64,000 bases of DNA from Heliocidaris tuberculata (Eukaryota > Echinodermata > Echinoidea > Camarodonta > Echinometridae). Made by a program: the position numbers and the translations under genes. The notes under the pieces were generated by a model. The model worked only from the letters and a program-made list of their open reading frames with translations, made no database searches and had not been told where the DNA came from. The stretch is from positions 3,695,008 to 3,759,007 of the forward strand of contig CM046839.1 in assembly GCA_025618425.1 (NCBI GenBank), written 5' to 3'. Positions 58,501 to 64,000 of the stretch are shown here, piece by piece. Position 1 is the stretch's first letter. Each line of letters opens with the position of its first letter.

Positions 58501-61500
58501 AAATCACATATGTACAATATAAGCCAAAATAACATGTCTTTATATGACATTAATGTAGAAAGCGTAATAGGGTGACATCCCATTTAATAGCTCTTTGTGT
58601 CCTGGGGCCAATGGATAGGGTTCAGAGGAGGTTTTGGTTTAGCATTGGGGTTATGTTACATTTAACATAGGACCAATGAGCAATCAAATGTAGACTGATA
58701 CAAGCATGGAAAAACAGTAACATGATCAAGTTGCCAATTTGAGTTTCCCTCAAAACACTGATTTTAGGATCTACAAAGGTGAATAATTCACAATTTTCCT
58801 GATCATTGATCAAAGTTATTTCTCAAGCTTTCCGTGCTCTGTTGCTTTGACATTTTTTATTCCATCCAAAGTGATTTGCTATTTCGTATATTTCCCCTTT
58901 GTATAGTATATCTCCTATGAAAATATATGATACTTCGTTTTGTTTTGTTACACATAAAGTCTATATGGCTTCTGTAACTGAGAATACAATACAGTTCATA
59001 ACTGTATCCCCCCGGCAGAATGCTGGAGGATACTTTGGATTCAGCAGCGTTATGCCGCTGCCGCGTCTGCTGCCTCTGCGTCATATTCTTGTGTGTGCTC
59101 TAACTGCCACATTCCTTGACGGATTTCTTTTAAATTTTGTATGGAGGTTTATCTTGGTAAAATCTACACAGCTATAATTTTTGGTGATGCTGCCTCCAGT
59201 TTTCCGTCTTTTATAGGGTCAAAGGTTATATTTCAATAGATGTCTTGTGTGCACTCTTGTATGCGGTCTAACTGCCACATTTCTTGACAGATTTCTTTCA
59301 AATTTCGTATGGAAGTGTATCTTGATAAAATCTATACAACTTTACTTTTTGGTGATGCTTCCCTCATTGTTCCGTCCTTTATAGAGTCAAAGGTCATTTG
59401 TTCATTTTGTGTGCTCTTACTGCCTCATTTCTTGTTGGATTTCTTTCAAATTTTGTATGGAGGTTTATCTTGGTATAATCTACACAGCTATAGTTTTTGG
59501 TAATGCTGCCACCAGTGTCCCATCTTTTATAGGGTCAAAGGTCATACTTTGGAGGATGGCGTGAGTGCACTCTGCAGGCCACATTTCTTGATGGATTTCT
59601 TTCAAATTTTGTATGGAGATGTATCTTGGTACAATCTATACATCTTTACTTTTTGGTGATGCTTCCCTCATTGTTCCGTCCTTTATAGGGTCAAAGGTCA
59701 TTTGTTCATTTTGTGTGCTCTTACTGCCTCATTTCTTGTCGGATTTCTTTCAAATTTTGTATGGAGTTGTGTCTTAGTAAAATCTACGCGTCTTTAGTGT
59801 GGTTATGTTGCGCCCAGTGTTTTGGTGACGTTGCCCCAGTGTTCCATCTTTTATAGGGTCATTTTAGGTCATATTGTAGTGGATATATTGTGTGCGCCCT
59901 GCAGGTCACATTTCTAGACAGATTTCTTTTGAATTTTCTATAGAGATGCATTATACTCTAATCTTATCTACACACACATTGTTTTGGTGATGCTGCTCGT
60001 AGTGTTGACAATAGTCTGGGCCACTGGTTGCGATCTCTACATCACCCTTTTGTTTGAGGGAGGGGAGGGGGGAGGTTCTTTGTCCCTCCATCGAACAAAA
60101 GGGTGATGCAAAAATCGCTGCCAGTGCCGAGGGGATACGTTTACATTGCGCGGCAATGGAGATTTCTATTTTTTTCTTCCTTTAATAGCCCTGTAAGTGC
60201 AGGATTTGGAAGTAATTGTTAATTTTAGTTTCAGTGTTATGAGTGGACTTAGTTAAGTAGATATTTTCCCAAAGCATACAGTCAAAGGTAATGCAGTTGC
60301 CTGGGAAAATTACATAAAAACACAACTAGCATCCTTTACCTCTGTTCTATTTTCAGGCTTTGAATTCATTTTCAGAAATTCAAATTTGAATAGTGAAATA
60401 TAGATGGCACTTTAAAAGTGTTGCAGAGAGCCAGCAAATGACTGAATATTTGTAGTGCTGTCATCAATTACAATTTTCTTTTCGGGTAAAAGATACGATC
60501 ATTAAATTTCATGTGCAAGAACAAATTGCTGCCGCTGCAGGGAGCCTACCACTGCAATTATCGGCACTGAAATGGACCATAATAATGATTTAGAAACATA
60601 GAAACAGCAAAAAGGAGTATTATGACACATAACAAATAATTAACCCCTCGTCTACGAAGTCGGATGGGATATAGTAACGCTGCCGTCCATCGTGTCTGGT
60701 TTCTGTTTGATTACTTTTAGTAATGTTTGACGGATTTTAATGAAATTTGAGATTTGAGAAATTTGAGGTACATGGTATCAAAATACAGCCTAAATTCAAT
60801 TTTGGAGTGTGAAGGTCATAGTTCAAAGGTCATAAAGTAGTAAACTTTCTATCAATCCAATCCCCTGTTACTAGTAACTTCCTTGCCTAGTAATATAATA
60901 GTATAGTCTAATGGAGGGAACTTGTTCTGACGTATATTGGCCATTTGTACCCGGTGAGGGGATGCTACGCTTTGCATTGCTCTTTTTTGATGTGGAATTC
61001 AGACAAATGTCAACTTTACTCCATTTGATATTTAATGTGGAATTAACAGTTGAATAATGTCATAGTTGTGAAGGCAATATCAGAATCTTTGTCGAAATGT
61101 CGTCATTCCATTAAAATGGCGTCTTGTCGACAATCTTGTCGACAAAAGGCCTGAAAAAAATTTGACCAAAGTTCAGAATGGATAAATTTATTGGCGAAAT
61201 ATCGAGCCACAATTATGAGTATGTGTGTTTCTATATTGTGATGATGTGTTGAATATGTGTTGATTTCATATTATCTCAGATTGTTTGAGTATAAAATTGA
61301 ATTTATACACTCTATTTACTACGATCAGATAAGAATGAATAACATGTGTTTTTGTTTACACAGGAGAAGGGAAAAGGTATGACTGAATTCAACAAAGCTG
61401 TTGAGAAAGCAAATGACTTCATCATGAAAATAGGTGAGTTGATACGTATATTGTAATTCCTTACACACAATAAGCTATTTTCAATCTTTTTTATTTCTCT

Positions 61501-63949
61501 ATCTGTCTCTCTCATGATTTTCCTGTTGTATTGTATACACTTGTGATTTTGTTTTTATCCCATCTCTGTTGCTATAGATTTTCCTATTATACATTTTCTT
61601 AATTCAACTGTGTGCAGTTGTTGATGCACTTATTATCAGAACTTGCACCTTGACTAATGAGTAGTGGAGGAATGTGTATTTCCTGTGGATTTTAGGTATT
61701 CTGTTATCAGAACTTGCACCTTGACTAATGAGTAGTGGAGGAATGTGTATTTCCTGTGGATTTTAGGTATTCTGTTTTACTAAGTTATTAAATAATGTAT
61801 GATACAAAAAACAATCTGATCTGCTTGTTAGGGAACTATTTCTCAATTGAAGTGGAATTGCTATGTAATTGTAGCCATTGTCTCCTTGTGTACTTCATAA
61901 GATATTATTAGGAAGCAAAACTTCAAAATTTGAACAGCCTGGCCAAATGATGAATAATGATTTGCTTACAAATTTTCGGTGGTTTTTACAAGTATTTTGA
62001 GACAAATTTAGACACAATTTAATTACTTTAGACTTATGCAAAAAATATCTAGGACTTCAATTGTTCTTCTGTCATGTTAATGACACTACTGGAAATTAGA
62101 TGATGTATGTATATACATGTATATATATATATTTTTTTTTTCTGTAGGTCTGGGGAAGGTGAACTGCTATGAGGACTTCTTTAAACCAAGTGATGGTATG
62201 TACTTTCCAGTGAGCTGTCATTTTCAGGCAATCAATCAATCAATCAATAAATGGTTTATTAAAAACATATTCAGTAGTACAGAGATTGAATTGCACATGC
62301 ATACAATAATCAAGACATATCAATATAAATTGCAATAAGAGAATATAAAAGCCATGATAATAAGTCACAGTACCTCGAGATAAGTATAGGTTATAGAATT
62401 ATAAAACATACATATTATAAATCTATTTTAGAAAAGCATACACCACACTGAATAACAGAATAAGGGAGAAATACAGCGAGGAGGAAAGAGATAGTGAGAG
62501 GGATAACAAAGATATTACATGTGAAAGAAAAACAGATTAATCCTAAAGAGACTGGGCTATTTCTGAGGTTTTGAAGACTGGGGGGGGGGGGGGGGGGGGG
62601 GGGGGAGGGGGAGGGGGGCATCATGGCCCCCATAAGATCTTGGCTATACAATGTCCAATCGTTACCAAATTTGGCGTGCACTTAGTTTATGATGTAATGT
62701 AAAATAATGCATAGTTAATTTTATTAAAAATACCATATTTTAAAAATGAATGCTAATTGATTATGCAAATATAGTAATTTTTATGTTATTTTATGAATTT
62801 TTCGGATTTTTTTTGTCAATATGGACCTCCAATGCTCTCCCATTTGTGAAATATGTGACAGGAAGTTATTTAGTAAACTAATTTATGCAAATTACATGCA
62901 TTGATTAATCAATTTTTCTTATGTATTTCTTTATTTCTATTTCTTATGTTATTTATTGTTTCAATCCTTTTGATTTCTGTTATTTGTAATCTGTTACAGT
63001 TAGAAAAGTTATTTTCAACATGTGCATGCAAAGGTTGTTGGTGTGTTTGCTAAAACAATAATTTGCATGCCTCAGGCAAACGTTATATTAGAACTTCACT
63101 TGTTGCTGTGCTTGACAGTGACTCCTGGTTCAAGCTTCGTGTAATTTTATCAATATGATATTGTGAAACCAGTCAAAATGAATCATCTCTATACGCTGTG
63201 TCAGAATCGTGCATGATTGAATCCCTAGTTTCATATCACTTCAAATTTTCTTATATTTTTGAAGTGCATAGAGTGTTTTCCTGATGACAAGACAAAAGCA
63301 GTTTGGAAGGTCTTTAGCATCAAAGTTGAATTGATTATGGAAGAAAATGTGGGATATCAGTTTATGAAGGATGAATTGAACCCTGGATCTTGGCCATATT
63401 TGTCATGTTTGTAATATGTGCTCTATGACTATAAGCATATTATTATTATTGGGCAAGACGATGGAGGTATTTTATGATGGTTTGCTTGTGTGAGAAACAA
63501 ACATTGGGCTTTCTTTGAGATATGATAGGCAAATACCTCAAGCCCAAGTGCTTATGGTGTGTTGATCAAAGTCATGAATCAAAGGCATTTAGAATATTAA
63601 ATATGTCAGAATGTTTTTGCCTTTAAAGGTGTCAACCTTTGAAGTTGAATAAGAAGACTGAGTTTGACTTTCAATATTTCTCTCTTTCTTTTCAGCATAC
63701 CTTGACTCCCCGCCACCATCTCCTGACTATACATCCCCTCCATCTCCACCCCTGATCGTTGGACACAGCAGCCCAGAATACCCCCTTCACCGTCCAAAGA
63801 CCAGCCACCATGTTATTGATGTTGATGATGAGGAGGAGGAGGAGGAGGAGGAAGGAGGCCTGAATGATAGTCTAAGCAGTGTCAAGAGCCATTGCAATGA
63901 AACCTCAAAGGAAATCACAAGATTGTACGTTGATGACCTTCAACCTTAA
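50242..63949 (+). CDS. PWWP-domain chromatin protein, MUM1/PWWP3-like
   Basis: Nine coding exons join in phase: 50242-52525, 53957-53990, 54999-55087, 56455-56531, 57269-57354, 58419-58473, 61364-61433, 62148-62195, 63696-63949; 2,997 nt, 998 residues. An in-frame TGA at 50233-50235 supports the start, and an acceptor at 50171-50173 suggests an upstream 5' UTR exon. Residues 1-760 are acidic, Ser- and Cys-rich with basic patches (SLRTRRRKARF, RPRRRKQSF, RPRRCRSRGRKS, RQPRKRK) that could bind DNA or direct nuclear import. The PWWP fold (about 805-900) reads FSVNDVVWAPDPGDKSRWPA, RRVYNVF, YLKPYNCREKE, FNKAVEKANDFI. PWWP domains bind methylated nucleosomes and DNA. The tail GLGKVNCYEDFF after the PWWP recalls the MUM1/PWWP3A region, a DNA-damage chromatin factor. 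The C-terminus is Pro/Ser-rich, then a run of eight Glu. Confidence 0.82.
53641..53890. mobile_element. 250-bp TIR element (GGTGTTG-rich)
   Basis: CATTGGGTGATTTCAAGTTC and its near complement at 53871-53890 bound the element. GGTGTTG triplets continue inward on both sides. PWWP gene intron 1. Confidence 0.82.
53957..53990 (+). CDS. PWWP gene, exon 2 (34 nt)
   Basis: Acceptor TTTATTTCAG, donor AAG|GTACTT. Encodes DPSQKQCATML and part of an Arg. Supported mainly by phase fit with both neighbours. Confidence 0.65.
54999..55087 (+). CDS. PWWP gene, exon 3 (acidic)
   Basis: Acceptor TTCTTATAG, donor AAAG|GTAAAA. Encodes LDSVSHDDGGGDDDDELMNP, an acidic linker before the PWWP domain. Confidence 0.75.
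55379..55587. repeat. (ATT)n microsatellite with CAGT interruptions
   Basis: About 200 bp of ATT broken by ATCAGT or ATCAGTG at intervals. It follows GCGCTATACAGTAATGCAAT, a probable retroposon 3' end. PWWP gene intron 3. Confidence 0.92.
56455..56531 (+). CDS. PWWP gene, exon 4 (PWWP signature)
   Basis: Acceptor CTGTGTAG, donor GTT|GTAAGT. Encodes FSVNDVVWAPDPGDKSRWPA; the signature P-W-W-P is S-R-W-P here. Confidence 0.88.
57269..57354 (+). CDS. PWWP gene, exon 5
   Basis: Acceptor CTCATGGTAG, donor AAGT|GTGAGT. Encodes the beta-strand part VIEVAGENVSRRVYNVFKTN of the PWWP barrel. Confidence 0.87.
58037..58241. repeat. Inverted-repeat element with truncated MITE inside
   Basis: CTCATTATAACAA on the left and TTGTTATAATGAG on the right. 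Between them, 58133-58222 is the right half of the GGGCCCGTTGCAC MITE (ends GTTTTGTGCAATGGGCCCC) without its left terminal repeat. PWWP gene intron 5. Confidence 0.7.
58419..58473 (+). CDS. PWWP gene, exon 6
   Basis: Acceptor TTGTACAG, donor ATG|GTAAGT. Encodes KSSRYLKPYNCREKETYM, the end of the barrel (LKPY pattern). Confidence 0.87.
59080..59960. repeat. Tandem repeat, about six units of 145-180 bp
   Basis: TTTGTATGGAGGTTTATCTT, GGTGATGC..CC and TATAGGGTCAAAGGTCAT recur in order about every 150-170 bp. Alternate units match best, giving a dimer of about 300 bp. PWWP gene intron 6. Confidence 0.85.
60020..60128. repeat. Long hairpin with ~43-nt arms
   Basis: CACTGGTTGCGATC..CATCACCCTTTTGTT pairs with AACAAAAGGGTGATG..AATCGCTGCCAGTG. 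The loop is G-rich (GGGGAGGGGGGAGG). Confidence 0.85.
61364..61433 (+). CDS. PWWP gene, exon 7
   Basis: Acceptor TTTACACAG, donor ATAG|GTGAGT. Encodes the C-terminal helix MTEFNKAVEKANDFIMKI typical of PWWP domains. Confidence 0.87.
61633..61774. repeat. Perfect 71-bp tandem duplication
   Basis: Two identical 71-bp copies (TTATCAGAACTTGCACCTTG.. to ..TTTTAGGTATTCTG) abut at 61703/61704. PWWP gene intron 7. Confidence 0.97.
62148..62195 (+). CDS. PWWP gene, exon 8
   Basis: Acceptor TTTCTGTAG, donor GATG|GTATGT. Encodes GLGKVNCYEDFFKPSD, the segment most like MUM1/PWWP3. Confidence 0.82.
62581..62620. repeat. Poly-G tract
   Basis: About 25 G followed by AGGGGGAGGGGGG. PWWP gene intron 8; the rest of that 1.5 kb intron shows no recognisable feature. 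Confidence 0.9.
63696..63949 (+). CDS. PWWP gene, exon 9
   Basis: Acceptor CTTTTCAG. Encodes a Pro/Ser-rich stretch (YLDSPPPSPDYTSPPSPP), VIDVDD, eight Glu and a short tail ending DDLQP then TAA. A GTACGT at about 63925 could be a donor to exons outside the window, in which case this stop is bypassed. Confidence 0.7.
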
Positions 63950-64000
63950 AGTGTACCAACCACCCGAAAAAATAATTTGTATACCACTAGAAAGTATAGA

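Overview
The window is animal nuclear DNA. Its genes are split by many introns with GT..AG boundaries, there is no operon structure, the background is AT-rich, and the non-coding space is crowded with inverted-repeat transposons, poly-G tracts and minisatellites. The protein relatives and the repeat style (abundant TACATGTA palindromes, tRNA-derived SINE remnants, many short TIR elements) fit a marine invertebrate, most likely a sea-urchin-like echinoderm. The species call is inference.

Three protein genes can be assembled exon by exon with matching splice phases. (1) A UBL7-like gene on + (start codon 3854, stop 13125) has ten coding exons and encodes 382 residues: N-terminal ubiquitin-like domain, helical middle, low-complexity linker and C-terminal UBA domain. 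(2) A multidomain Bcl-2 family gene on - (35285 to 21216) has four coding exons and encodes 321 residues: long disordered N-terminus, BH3, BH1, BH2 and a C-terminal membrane anchor. It converges on the UBL7 gene. (3) A PWWP-domain gene on + (start 50242, stop 63949) has nine coding exons and encodes 998 residues: one very long acidic/basic first coding exon, then a PWWP fold split over several small exons. It resembles the MUM1/PWWP3 family and is divergent from the Bcl-2 gene.

Layout: 1-3.8 kb repeats and foldback elements; 3.85-13.1 kb UBL7; 13.05-16.2 kb a tandem array made from the last half of the UBA exon, split by a 1.8 kb foldback transposon; 16.2-21.2 kb non-coding; 21.2-35.3 kb Bcl-2 gene with large repeat-bearing introns; 35.3-50.2 kb intergenic, dense in transposons and with a CpG-rich candidate promoter near 48 kb; 50.2-63.95 kb PWWP gene.

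The three genes have no evident joint pathway. The most unusual material is structural: a UBA-exon-derived higher-order satellite, an 8-bp-target-site element whose terminal repeat has grown into a 23-unit 17-bp satellite, two very large palindromes (one carrying a nested transposon), several elements with intact 8-bp or TTAA target duplications, and a Bcl-2 homologue with a rewritten BH1 core. I saw no intact transposase or reverse transcriptase, no rRNA, no functional tRNA and no CRISPR.
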